Shown here in pieces: positions 8,656 to 16,203 of a stretch of 47,331 nucleotides of DNA. Within the stretch, counting starts at the first letter, position 1; the number at the start of each line of letters is the position of its first letter. The DNA lies in contig CAYYOO010000003.1 in the NCBI GenBank assembly GCA_964473335.1, positions 1 through 47,331 on the forward strand. The letters are read 5' to 3'. Origin of the DNA: CAYZTD01 sp964473335. Lineage in GTDB: Archaea > Thermoplasmatota > E2 > DHVEG-1. The notes beneath the pieces were generated by a model. That model saw nothing but the letters and a program-made list of their open reading frames with translations. It had not been told where the DNA came from and did not search any database. The position numbers and the translations under genes were made by a program.

Positions 8656-8814
8656 TGAAAAATAGCACTTTAGTTTGTGCAATTAATAATTTAAGATTTA
8701 ATTCATAATCAAACGCTTAGAACTTAAAAAATTTGGGATTTACAAGCAACATGTTTAGGTATAACACCTATATTTGCTAAGTCAAATAAAAGCGGATAAA
8801 GGTGCTATTTTTCA
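8656..8814 (+). ncRNA. Candidate structured RNA or dnaG leader closed by a 16-bp stem
   Basis: Bases 8656-8671 pair with 8799-8814 over 16 bp with a single G-U pair; the 13 outermost pairs are all Watson-Crick. The 127-nt interior can form further helices: gtttg (8673-8677)/caaac (8710-8714) continuing into aattaa (8681-8686)/ttaatt (8698-8703); cttag (8716-8720)/ctaag (8777-8781); and taggt (8756-8760)/accta (8766-8770) with a 5-nt loop. Together these resemble a multibranched RNA. No open reading frame of note lies inside. The dnaG ribosome-binding site (aaggtgat, near 8830) lies just 3' of the stem. I do not recognise it as SRP RNA, RNase P RNA or a known riboswitch. It could act in cis on dnaG or be an independent RNA. 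Confidence 0.45.
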
Positions 8815-8840
8815 TAAAGAATTAACTAAGGTGATAAATT

Positions 8841-10088
8841 ATGACAATTGATCCTGCAACAACTAAATATTTAATTAAGGCACATATAAAGGCAGATGGA
8901 ATAATTGAAAAATCAGACGTAGTAGGCGCTATTTTTGGTCAAACTGAAGGCCTATTAGGTGATGAATTAGATTTAAGAGAATTACAAAGATCGGCAAGAG
9001 TAGGTAGAATCGAAGTAGAGTTGAGTTCAAAGAACGGGAAAAGTGAAGGAGAAATAACTCTTCCTACATCACTTGATAAAGTCGAGACTGTAATACTTGC
9101 TGCAGCTTTTGAAAGTATCGACAGAGTCGGTCCTTGTAAAGCAAAAATCTCAGCTGATCAAGTTGAAGATGTTAGAGTTGTACGAAGAAAAAAAGTTATA
9201 GAACGAGCAAAGCAGTTATTAAACCAAGTAATTAAAGAGGGTAAAGAAGAAGGAGAAAGCATTGCTGATAATGTAAGGCAAGCTGTTCAAATAGAAGAAA
9301 TTACAAATTATGGTCCAGATCATTGCCCTGCAGGTCCTAACATTGAAAAAAGCGATGCAATAATTCTTGTTGAAGGAAGAAGAGATGTTCTTAATCTTCT
9401 AAGATATGGTATAAAAAATGTAATTGCAGTTGGTGGAACAAATATCCCTAGTTCTATTTCAGATCTAACAAAAGAAAGAATTACCACTGCTTTTGTAGAT
9501 GGTGATAGAGGCGGAGAATTGATATTAAAAGAACTTTTACAAACTGCAGATGTCGATTTTGTAGCACGTGCACCGCAAACCAGGGAAGTTGAAGAAATCC
9601 CTCAGAAACTAATTATGAAAGCTTTGAAAAACAAGATACCTGCTGAACAGTACGCTGAGATGTTTGATATAAAACTAGATAGAAAGAATAATGATAAACC
9701 CCAAACAAAGAAAAAGCAATCCAAAAGAGAAAAACCACAACAAAAAAATAAATCAGATGATAGAAAAAAAGAAAGTAAACCTAAGAAAATCACTTCAGAA
9801 AAACAGAAAAAATACAATAAGACGCTCAAGGGAATATCTGGTTCATTGAAGGCAGTATTGTTTGATAATAACGATAAAGAGATCAAAAAGATACCTGTTC
9901 GTGAATTGACTGACACCTTAAAGAAGAGCAATAATATCTCTGGTGTAGTTTTTGATGGAATCATAACCCAGCGTCTTTTAGACATTGCAAATAGTAAAAA
10001 TGTAAAAGAAATCGTTGGAATGAAAATGGGAAATGTCGTTAAAATGCCCAGCTCAGTAAACGTTTATACCAAAAAAGATCTTGAATAA
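8841..10088 (+). CDS. dnaG: Archaeal DnaG-type primase (Toprim)
   Basis: Archaeal DnaG homologue, known both as a primase and as an exosome-associated protein. The Toprim core is clear: EGRRDV with the catalytic glutamate near residue 178, VGG, then DGDRGG (D220, D222). The archaeal N-terminal region (MTIDPATTKYLIKAHIKADG) and the VEEIPQK segment are also present. Residues about 283-330 form a very lysine-rich, low-complexity linker before a conserved C-terminal domain ending near residue 415. The ATG at 8841 has a good ribosome-binding site. A T-rich tract after the stop (10089-10118) is a likely archaeal terminator. Confidence 0.96.
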   Translation: MTIDPATTKYLIKAHIKADGIIEKSDVVGAIFGQTEGLLGDELDLRELQRSARVGRIEVELSSKNGKSEGEITLPTSLDKVETVILAAAFESIDRVGPCKAKISADQVEDVRVVRRKKVIERAKQLLNQVIKEGKEEGESIADNVRQAVQIEEITNYGPDHCPAGPNIEKSDAIILVEGRRDVLNLLRYGIKNVIAVGGTNIPSSISDLTKERITTAFVDGDRGGELILKELLQTADVDFVARAPQTREVEEIPQKLIMKALKNKIPAEQYAEMFDIKLDRKNNDKPQTKKKQSKREKPQQKNKSDDRKKESKPKKITSEKQKKYNKTLKGISGSLKAVLFDNNDKEIKKIPVRELTDTLKKSNNISGVVFDGIITQRLLDIANSKNVKEIVGMKMGNVVKMPSSVNVYTKKDLE

Positions 10089-10142
10089 TTTTTTTATTTT
10101 TCTTTTTTTATTTTAATTTTTCAAGCACCGAATTAAAAACTA

Positions 10143-10150
10143 ATATATAA
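10143..10150 (+). promoter_or_regulatory. TATA box of the UPF0058 gene
   Basis: The sequence atatataa lies about 80 nt before the ATG at 10225 and gives a leader of roughly 55 nt. That leader contains the purine-rich gggacgaggg ribosome-binding region. Confidence 0.45.
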
Positions 10151-10224
10151 GTTTTCAGCAGAAAATCATAAAAAGCATTTGTTTCATTATACTTTTAATA
10201 TTTTGGGACGAGGGAATATTTGAC

Positions 10225-10536
10225 ATGCAAAAAGATGAGCTTATACAACTTCATACGTTTTTGTTACAATTGAAAACTCATTTAGAAAGTATTGTAGAAC
10301 ATAATGGCGGAGTGGAATTCAGGTCATACTACAAACTAGATGTTACACCATATCAAGTATATAAGTCAAAAAGAGAGCATAAATTAGCTGTTTTTACCCT
10401 CAGTAGAGGTATTGCTACATTAATGTCAAATAACAACTGCCCTGGGCTTGAAAAGGTTTCAGGCAGGCTTAGTTTAATGGCTGAAAGATTTATGACCGAT
10501 AAAGAAAAGCAACTTGTCAGAGAATTAACTCAATAA
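10225..10536 (+). CDS. UPF0058 family protein
   Basis: A 103-aa protein recognisable as the archaeal UPF0058 family: it begins with MQKDELIQLHTFLLQLKTHLE, is helical, and ends with the conserved region GLEKVSGRLSLMAERF. The histidines and cysteine (H10, H17, H25 region, C72) have been linked to metal binding in this family, but its function is unknown. It follows dnaG with its own promoter. Its 3' end overlaps the convergent acetyltransferase gene by 12 bases. Confidence 0.85.
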   Translation: MQKDELIQLHTFLLQLKTHLESIVEHNGGVEFRSYYKLDVTPYQVYKSKREHKLAVFTLSRGIATLMSNNNCPGLEKVSGRLSLMAERFMTDKEKQLVRELTQ

Positions 10537-10965
10537 TTTCTTCATTATATATGCATTTTCAGAATTCTGGTAATAATCATTTATTTTTTCTATTATTTTG
10601 TAGCCATGTTTTTGGTAGAATTTGATTGCTTTTTTATTTTGTGTTCTTACCTCTAGTTCTATTTCTTTAACTTTATCTTTTATAGCTGTCTTTTCAAATT
10701 CTTTAAGAAGAGCAGTACCAATTTTTTTTCTTTGCTGAAGTTCTAGAACTGAAATCATGATTATCTTTGATTTTTTTTCTTCTATTTTTATACCTATTAA
10801 AAATCCAATTATTTTGTGTCCCATTTCAGCGGTTAAAAAACCTTGTGGATAAGTTTCATAAAAATAGGTAAATAAACTTGGGCTATATCTTTCTGTCAGT
10901 GTATCTGAAGCTAGTTTTATAACTGCAAACATATCCTTTGGTTCAAACCTTTTTATTATGTACAC
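10525..10965 (-). CDS. GNAT N-acetyltransferase (RimI-like)
   Basis: A 146-aa single-domain GNAT. The acetyl-CoA-binding motif is the divergent ELQQRKKIGTALL in place of the usual R/Q-x-x-G-x-G/A, and the B motif ELEVRTQNKKAIKFYQKHGY is typical of RimI/Ard1-type N-terminal acetyltransferases. Start is GTG at 10965; a TATA-like taatttaaat about 25 nt upstream suggests leaderless initiation. Protein N-terminal acetylation is the best guess. Confidence 0.85.
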   Translation of the reverse strand: MYIIKRFEPKDMFAVIKLASDTLTERYSPSLFTYFYETYPQGFLTAEMGHKIIGFLIGIKIEEKKSKIIMISVLELQQRKKIGTALLKEFEKTAIKDKVKEIELEVRTQNKKAIKFYQKHGYKIIEKINDYYQNSENAYIMKKLLS

Positions 10966-11024
10966 GTTACTAGTATTATTTTTATCAAATTTAAATTATT
11001 AGGTAATTTATTTTTTCAAAAGAC

Positions 11025-11045
11025 TTATAAACCATTTATAAATTT
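11025..11045 (+). promoter_or_regulatory. Promoter of the thiamine operon with repeated ttataa
   Basis: Two ttataa motifs (11025-11030 and 11036-11041), each itself palindromic, are separated by 5 nt. The second is the likely TATA box, since it lies about 25 nt before the ATG at 11062 and so predicts a leaderless message. The symmetric arrangement over the TATA box could be an autoregulatory operator for the ThiR-like protein. Confidence 0.4.
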
Positions 11046-11061
11046 ATATTAGTGATTAATA

Positions 11062-11859
11062 ATGGCGGAGGAAGTATTCTTATTAAATAAAGAAAAGACA
11101 AATGTTGTAAAACAAACAATTGCAAATATTCTATATAAGAAAAAAATGCCACAATCAAAGATAGCACAGTTACTAAATATGTCTCAACCAATGGTATCAA
11201 TATACTGTAAGAATGATAATAATAAAGTAAATAATGAAATAAATGAAATTTCAGAAAAGATTGCTGAAAAAATTCTAAAAGAAAATAAAGTAGATTTTCA
11301 AACTTGTGTTACTTTTTCAAATAAAGATCAGGAAGGAAATTTTTTTCTTGCAGATAAAAATGAAATACTTTCTGATGAAAATAGTAAAATTCTTGAAAAT
11401 TTAAAAAAAGCATTTTACAATATAAAAGAAAAAGATTTATCTGGTCTTATTCCTGAAGTAAAAATAAACATAGCAATGGCTAAAAAAAATCTTAAAACCC
11501 CTGAGGATGTAGCATCTTTTTTAGATGGTCTTATTATTGCTGATAAAAAAATTACTGGATACAATGGAATAAGATTCGGAAGAAGTAAACATCTATCCTC
11601 AATTTTATTAGACCATGGAAAAAATTTAGAAAAAAAAGCAATAATGAACATAGCCTATAACAAGAATCTTGATAAAACAAATTTTAAAATTGGTTTTTTA
11701 ACAAAGGATTTTGATTTTAAAAAATCAGACTCGGGTTATGATATTTTAGTTCATAAGGGTGATTTTGGAATAGAGCCCTGTGCATATATCTTAGGAAATG
11801 ATGCTTTGGATGTTTCAAATAAACTATTAAAAATTCTTGGTGAAATCAATGAAAAATAA
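11062..11859 (+). CDS. ThiR-like regulator (HTH + ThiN domain)
   Basis: A 265-aa protein. Residues about 10-60 form a helix-turn-helix (MPQSKIAQLLNMSQPMVSIY). From about residue 105 to the end is a ThiN-type thiamine-phosphate-binding domain, recognised by IRFGRSKHLSSILL, KKAIMNIAYNK and GDFGIEPCAYILGNDA. In archaea this architecture is the thiamine-phosphate-responsive repressor of thiamine genes; free-standing or ThiD-fused ThiN is a TMP synthase. The next gene encodes thiamine pyrophosphokinase and overlaps it, which fits. The SD-like ggcggagg lies inside the coding sequence just after the ATG, so initiation is probably leaderless. Confidence 0.85.
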   Translation: MAEEVFLLNKEKTNVVKQTIANILYKKKMPQSKIAQLLNMSQPMVSIYCKNDNNKVNNEINEISEKIAEKILKENKVDFQTCVTFSNKDQEGNFFLADKNEILSDENSKILENLKKAFYNIKEKDLSGLIPEVKINIAMAKKNLKTPEDVASFLDGLIIADKKITGYNGIRFGRSKHLSSILLDHGKNLEKKAIMNIAYNKNLDKTNFKIGFLTKDFDFKKSDSGYDILVHKGDFGIEPCAYILGNDALDVSNKLLKILGEINEK

Positions 11860-12490
11860 GATAGCAATCATTGCAAGTGGTCCGTTAAAAAACAAAGAAT
11901 ATCATAAAGATTTGTTAAAAGATTTTGATATCTATATTTGTGCTGATGGTGGATCAAATACAATTAAGGAAATTGGAATCACACCAGATTATATAGTTGG
12001 AGATCTAGATTCAATAAAAGATAGCGTTTATCAATTTTTTAAAAAAAATGATAAAACAAAGATAATTAAAGATACAGATCAAGATAAAACTGATTTAGAA
12101 TTAGCAATTGATCTTGCAAAAAAATTAGATCCTAAAGAAATAATTATTTTTTGCGCTATTGGAAATCGTATTGATCATACTCTTGCAAATATTTACTGCC
12201 TTGATAAAATTGATACAAAAATTAAATCAAAAATTGTTGATGGAAAAACAACAATTAAGCTATTGAAAAAAGATTATGGATTTTCATGTAACAAAGAAGA
12301 TATCATATCAGTAATACCAATTTCAGATGTTTCAAACTTAAACTACTCTGGTTTTAAATGGAATGTAAAAAATCTTGAAACAGAATCAGGTTGGTTTGGC
12401 CTTTCAAATAAGCTTGTTGAAGATAAGGGTAGTATTTCTTTTGATTCTGGAAAAATTTTAGTTATAAAAGTGAGAAATAATGATGATTGA
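11849..12490 (+). CDS. Thiamine pyrophosphokinase
   Basis: Transfers pyrophosphate from ATP to thiamine, making thiamine diphosphate. The family motifs are all seen: CADGGSNTI, PDYIVGDLDSI, DQDKTDLELAI and GNRIDHTLAN. I chose the ATG at 11849 (213 aa), which overlaps the ThiR-like gene by 11 bases and has ggtgaa upstream; a TTG 12 bases earlier would add four residues. The organism therefore takes up or salvages thiamine. It overlaps the next gene by 11 bases. Confidence 0.93.
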   Translation: MKNKIAIIASGPLKNKEYHKDLLKDFDIYICADGGSNTIKEIGITPDYIVGDLDSIKDSVYQFFKKNDKTKIIKDTDQDKTDLELAIDLAKKLDPKEIIIFCAIGNRIDHTLANIYCLDKIDTKIKSKIVDGKTTIKLLKKDYGFSCNKEDIISVIPISDVSNLNYSGFKWNVKNLETESGWFGLSNKLVEDKGSISFDSGKILVIKVRNNDD

Positions 12491-13511
12491 TTATAAAAAA
12501 CTGAATAAAGACTACAAAAATGATGGATTTTATTCCTTACAGTTAGAGATAGGTGATAAATGCTATCAGGGTTGCATTTATTGTTATATGAATGCATTAG
12601 ATAAAGAAAAAAATACTATATCTGATGATCAAATCAAATTAATTCTCAAGGATGCAAAAAAATTAGGAATTACTGCTATAGAGTGGCTTGGTGGTGAACC
12701 TTTACTTCGAAAATCAATTTTTGAACATATGAAGCTTGCAAAAAAATTTGGTTTGAAAAATAATGTTTGGACTGGCGGTCTTCCTTTAGAAGACCCTTCT
12801 ATTTTAGAAAATACTAGAAAATATGCAGACCCGGGTCTAATTTCAGTTCATGTTTCAACTATTGATCCAATTCTTTATGAAAAACTCCATCCCGATAGAA
12901 CTAGAAAGGATCTTAAAGATATTTTATCAGCAGTTGAAAGTTTGATAAACTTGGGTTATCCCTCTCAAAATATTCTTAATTCTGTAACTTTTACTGGGCT
13001 ACAATCCGCTGAAGATATGATTAAGACGATGGATTTTTTTGAAGAAAAATTTGGAATTAAAACATCATTAAATGTATATCATACATATCTTAGGCCTGGA
13101 ATTTCAAAAGAAGAACTAAGCCAATTCATTCCTGATGGAAAAGATGTAATTAAGGTCTATAATAACTATTCAAAGCAATATAATTCTAAAGTTTTTCCAA
13201 TGAATTGCGTAAATAAACAGTACTGTTCAGCTACTGTTGCAGTATTATGTGATGGATCAGTTACACCTTGTGCAACAATTAGAGAAAAAAACGCACCTAG
13301 TATCCATAAAGATGAAAGATTCTATGATATTGTTCAAAAGAATAAAGATTATCTTATTTTTAAAAAATTAAAAGACAAAAAAAATTTGCCTGAGGATTGT
13401 AAGACTTGTTCATTAAATGATATATGCTTTGGATGCCGTTCACGATCTTTTGCATCAGGTAATGGTATTTTTGGAAAAGATCCAAGATGTTTTAGAATAA
13501 AGAGGAGATAA
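12480..13511 (+). CDS. Radical SAM / SPASM-type protein
   Basis: A 343-aa radical SAM enzyme with the cluster motif CYQGCIYC (C28, C32, C35), the WLGGEPLL motif near residue 70, and a cysteine-rich C-terminus. That C-terminus (NCVNKQYC, LCDGSVTPC, CKTCSLNDICFGCRS, RCF) is typical of SPASM/twitch auxiliary-cluster domains used in peptide or cofactor modification. It starts at ATG 12480 or 12483 within the end of the thiamine pyrophosphokinase gene, so it is cotranscribed. No short precursor-peptide gene is obvious next to it. The substrate is unknown; context suggests thiamine-related metabolism. Confidence 0.85.
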   Translation: MMIDYKKLNKDYKNDGFYSLQLEIGDKCYQGCIYCYMNALDKEKNTISDDQIKLILKDAKKLGITAIEWLGGEPLLRKSIFEHMKLAKKFGLKNNVWTGGLPLEDPSILENTRKYADPGLISVHVSTIDPILYEKLHPDRTRKDLKDILSAVESLINLGYPSQNILNSVTFTGLQSAEDMIKTMDFFEEKFGIKTSLNVYHTYLRPGISKEELSQFIPDGKDVIKVYNNYSKQYNSKVFPMNCVNKQYCSATVAVLCDGSVTPCATIREKNAPSIHKDERFYDIVQKNKDYLIFKKLKDKKNLPEDCKTCSLNDICFGCRSRSFASGNGIFGKDPRCFRIKRR

Positions 13512-13517
13512 ATAAAA

Positions 13518-14969
13518 ATGTTAAAGCTAGCGACTATTGATTATGTAATAATTTTTGGGTACTTTGTAATACTATCTATAATTGGATATTTTGTTAAAAG
13601 AAAAATTAAAGGGCTTGATGATTATTTTCTTGCAGGAAGAAAACTTACTCTTCCTATTTTTGTTGCAACTCTAGTTTCAACCTGGTATGGGGGATTACTT
13701 GGTGTAGGAGAGCTTTCTTTTCAATATGGTTTTGTAAACTGGATCACTCAAGGCTTTTTTTGGTATCTAGTTTATTTGTTCTTTGCGTTTTTTCTTGCTA
13801 ATAGAATTAGAAAAACAAATATGTATACACTTCCAGATCAACTAGAGAGATTCTATGATAAAAAATCACGTTTTCTTGGTGCAATCTTTAATTTTTTAAT
13901 GGTTACACCTGCCCCATATGTTCTTTCTCTAGGTCTAATTTTTAATCTTTTATTTGGCTGGGAGTTATGGATTAGTATTGTAATTGTTGTAATTTTTATG
14001 ATTTTTTATACTATACGAGGTGGTTTTGTTGGTGTAATCTATACTGATCTCATTCAGTTTGTTTTGATGATGGTTGGTGTTGCACTAATTGTTCCATTAG
14101 CTGTTCAAACCTATGGTGGTTTTGATTTTTTAACTTCAGCTCTTAGCGATCCAACGCCAGTTCTTGGTTATATTGATACTACAAAGCATCTAACGCTTAC
14201 TGGTGGTCAATCTACTTTATGGATTCTAGTCTGGGGTATGATTGCTTTTTGGACTCTAGCTGATCCAGGTTTTTATCAGAGATGTTATGCAACTAAAGAT
14301 GATAAAATTCCAAAAAAAGGAGTTCTTATATCAATTGTCTTTTGGTTTTTATTTGATATTTGTACGACTTTCACAGGAATTTATGCAGTTGCTGCAACAA
14401 ATGCTGGTCTTTTAGAAGTTGAATCTGCTGCTACATCTTATTTATCTATTGCAGGAGCTTTACTTCCACCTGCCTTACTTGGTTTATTTTTAACAGGTCT
14501 TATTGCTACTGTTATGAGTACAGCTGATTCGTTTACTTTTTTAGGTGCTATGAATATCTCACATGATTTATACAAAAATATTTTCAGAAAAAAGGCAACA
14601 GAAAAACAAGTCATGTTTATGACTAAAATTGGTATTTTAGTGTCACTTGGTCTATCAGTTGTTCTTGCTCTATATTTTAGGTCAGTTGTTGATATGTGGT
14701 ATTATATTGGAACTATTGGTATTTCAGCATTGATTGTGCCAATTCTTTTTGGTTTCTTTTATAAAGGTAAAAAATCATCCTTAGCTTCAGTTTCTTCTAT
14801 GATTGCAGGTTCAGTTACATCTATTATTTGGGTTATCCATGGCTTTATGAATGCTGAAGAGGGTTGGCCTGTTTATATATACGGACTTGAACCACTTTAT
14901 CCTGGTCTTTTTGCATCATTAGTTGTGTTTGTAGTTGTTAATATTATTCATGTAAGGAGGATGAAATAA
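13518..14969 (+). CDS. Sodium:solute symporter (SSS family)
   Basis: A 483-aa integral membrane protein with about 13 predicted membrane segments. It opens with the SSS-type N-terminus (FVKRKIKGLDDYFLAGRKL) and carries the MSTADSFTFLGAMNISHDL segment corresponding to the Na+-site helix with its conserved serines. A ggagat precedes the ATG. It is six bases after the radical SAM gene in the thiamine operon. SSS-type transporters have been proposed as thiamine-precursor permeases in comparative genomics, so thiamine or a precursor is a plausible substrate. A 36-aa membrane peptide follows directly. Confidence 0.9.
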   Translation: MLKLATIDYVIIFGYFVILSIIGYFVKRKIKGLDDYFLAGRKLTLPIFVATLVSTWYGGLLGVGELSFQYGFVNWITQGFFWYLVYLFFAFFLANRIRKTNMYTLPDQLERFYDKKSRFLGAIFNFLMVTPAPYVLSLGLIFNLLFGWELWISIVIVVIFMIFYTIRGGFVGVIYTDLIQFVLMMVGVALIVPLAVQTYGGFDFLTSALSDPTPVLGYIDTTKHLTLTGGQSTLWILVWGMIAFWTLADPGFYQRCYATKDDKIPKKGVLISIVFWFLFDICTTFTGIYAVAATNAGLLEVESAATSYLSIAGALLPPALLGLFLTGLIATVMSTADSFTFLGAMNISHDLYKNIFRKKATEKQVMFMTKIGILVSLGLSVVLALYFRSVVDMWYYIGTIGISALIVPILFGFFYKGKKSSLASVSSMIAGSVTSIIWVIHGFMNAEEGWPVYIYGLEPLYPGLFASLVVFVVVNIIHVRRMK

Positions 14970-14971
14970 AA

Positions 14972-15082
14972 ATGGATTTTGCTTATCTCTTGGTTTTAGA
15001 TGCGATAGTATTAATTATTGCAACAGCAGCCTTAACCTATTTTTTCTTTAAAGATATTTTAAAAGAAAAAAAGAAAAAGTGA
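14972..15082 (+). CDS. 36-aa membrane peptide, probable symporter accessory subunit
   Basis: A short gene with a strong ribosome-binding site (aaggagg, 14954-14960) inside the end of the symporter gene and an ATG 3 bases after its stop. It encodes one hydrophobic helix (about residues 4-26) followed by a basic tail (KDILKEKKKK). Small single-helix proteins encoded just behind SSS symporters are known in archaea as symporter accessory proteins, and the position and topology fit that role. The stop codon lies inside the terminator stem. Confidence 0.7.
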   Translation: MDFAYLLVLDAIVLIIATAALTYFFFKDILKEKKKK

Positions 15083-15096
15083 CTTTATCACTTTTT
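15074..15096. terminator. Bidirectional terminator
   Basis: The perfect 9-bp stem aaaaagtga (15074-15082) / tcacttttt (15088-15096) has a 5-nt loop between convergent genes. Its A5/T5 ends supply a U-tract for transcripts in both directions. Confidence 0.65.
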
Positions 15097-16189
15097 ATAG
15101 CATTAAGTCAAATACTGTAATTAATGCAACAACTATTGGAACGCAAACTAGTGTTGTCCAGGTTACTGCATGAGCTGTTGTTTTTTTGTCAATCCCGTAG
15201 GGAAGTAAGAACATATTTGTACTTGTAATTGGTAAAAATACGTTTATTAATATTACAGCAAGCCACGCTAAAGGAATTAGCCCTATAGCAAACAAAGAAC
15301 CAAAAACCAATGATAAAATAACTGGAGTTATTATTACAGTTAAAAGAAAAGTTTTTCTAACCCACGCCCAGTGATCTGATTTTTCTTCTTTTTTATTTAA
15401 ACCAATTAGTTTTTTAAGTTCTGATTTTTTAAAATCACTTGGATGTATTCCTGCACCAACATAATAGAGTGCAGCAGGAATTGTTATTGCTGTATAAAGC
15501 GCCCAAATTGTATCTATGTTAGCCCCCAGTATGTATTCGGATAACGCCATTTTTACGCTTTCCGGGACAGGCCCTAAAAGATACTGAAATAAAATACCTG
15601 CGACGACGAATATAATTAGATACCAAGGATATAGCCTTAAAAACCAAGGTAGTGGATTTTTATTTTCTTCTTTTTTATTCTTTGTTTCTTTTTTATGCAT
15701 GTGAGATAAAATAAAAGGTATTATTGCAAAAAGAGCGATTCCTACTAATGCCATAAAAATCGCAGCATATACCTTTAAGGTAGCAATACCTAACATCATA
15801 CTACCTATAAATGCAGAACTTCTTCCTTGATTTGTAAGCATTGTTTTTAAGAATAGATTTTTTTTCCCATCTGGGATTTTTTGCTTTTTTATAACATATT
15901 TAGCATACAACAATGCAATAAAATACATTATCGCAATAATTATTGTGACAACAATTGAAAAAGTAATCTCGTTAATTCCAAATGAAGTATTAAAAAATAT
16001 TCTAAAGATTAAAACTGGAACAAAAAAATAGAGAATCATCAAACCAATTTTTTTCATTAATTTGTCAATATTTTCTCTACCAATTAATTTAGCAAGAAAA
16101 ATAGTAAGTAAAAACCCAATTAAAATCCAAGGGAGGGTCCATAATCCCTTGATGTGGGGAAGGATTAACTGATCAATTATTTCAAACAT
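15095..16189 (-). CDS. AEC-type membrane permease
   Basis: A 364-aa hydrophobic protein with about ten membrane segments and a charged cytoplasmic loop near residue 175 (KKETKNKKEENKN) separating two halves. The two-bundle layout, with TNQGRSSAFIG in the first half and the proline/asparagine-rich end LPITSTNMFLLPYG in the second, fits the auxin-efflux-carrier/bile-acid-symporter fold. The assignment rests on topology more than on a diagnostic motif. It lies 14 bases downstream of the phenylacetate-CoA-ligase-type gene and is probably cotranscribed, so a carboxylic acid substrate is a reasonable guess. Confidence 0.6.
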   Translation of the reverse strand: MFEIIDQLILPHIKGLWTLPWILIGFLLTIFLAKLIGRENIDKLMKKIGLMILYFFVPVLIFRIFFNTSFGINEITFSIVVTIIIAIMYFIALLYAKYVIKKQKIPDGKKNLFLKTMLTNQGRSSAFIGSMMLGIATLKVYAAIFMALVGIALFAIIPFILSHMHKKETKNKKEENKNPLPWFLRLYPWYLIIFVVAGILFQYLLGPVPESVKMALSEYILGANIDTIWALYTAITIPAALYYVGAGIHPSDFKKSELKKLIGLNKKEEKSDHWAWVRKTFLLTVIITPVILSLVFGSLFAIGLIPLAWLAVILINVFLPITSTNMFLLPYGIDKKTTAHAVTWTTLVCVPIVVALITVFDLML

Positions 16190-16203
16190 TTTTCAAACTA
16201 TCC

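Noticed and set aside
9602..9985. 127-aa ORF opposite the end of dnaG
   Set aside because: It is the antisense image of the lysine-rich linker (hydrophobic F/L/S-rich) and has no independent support.
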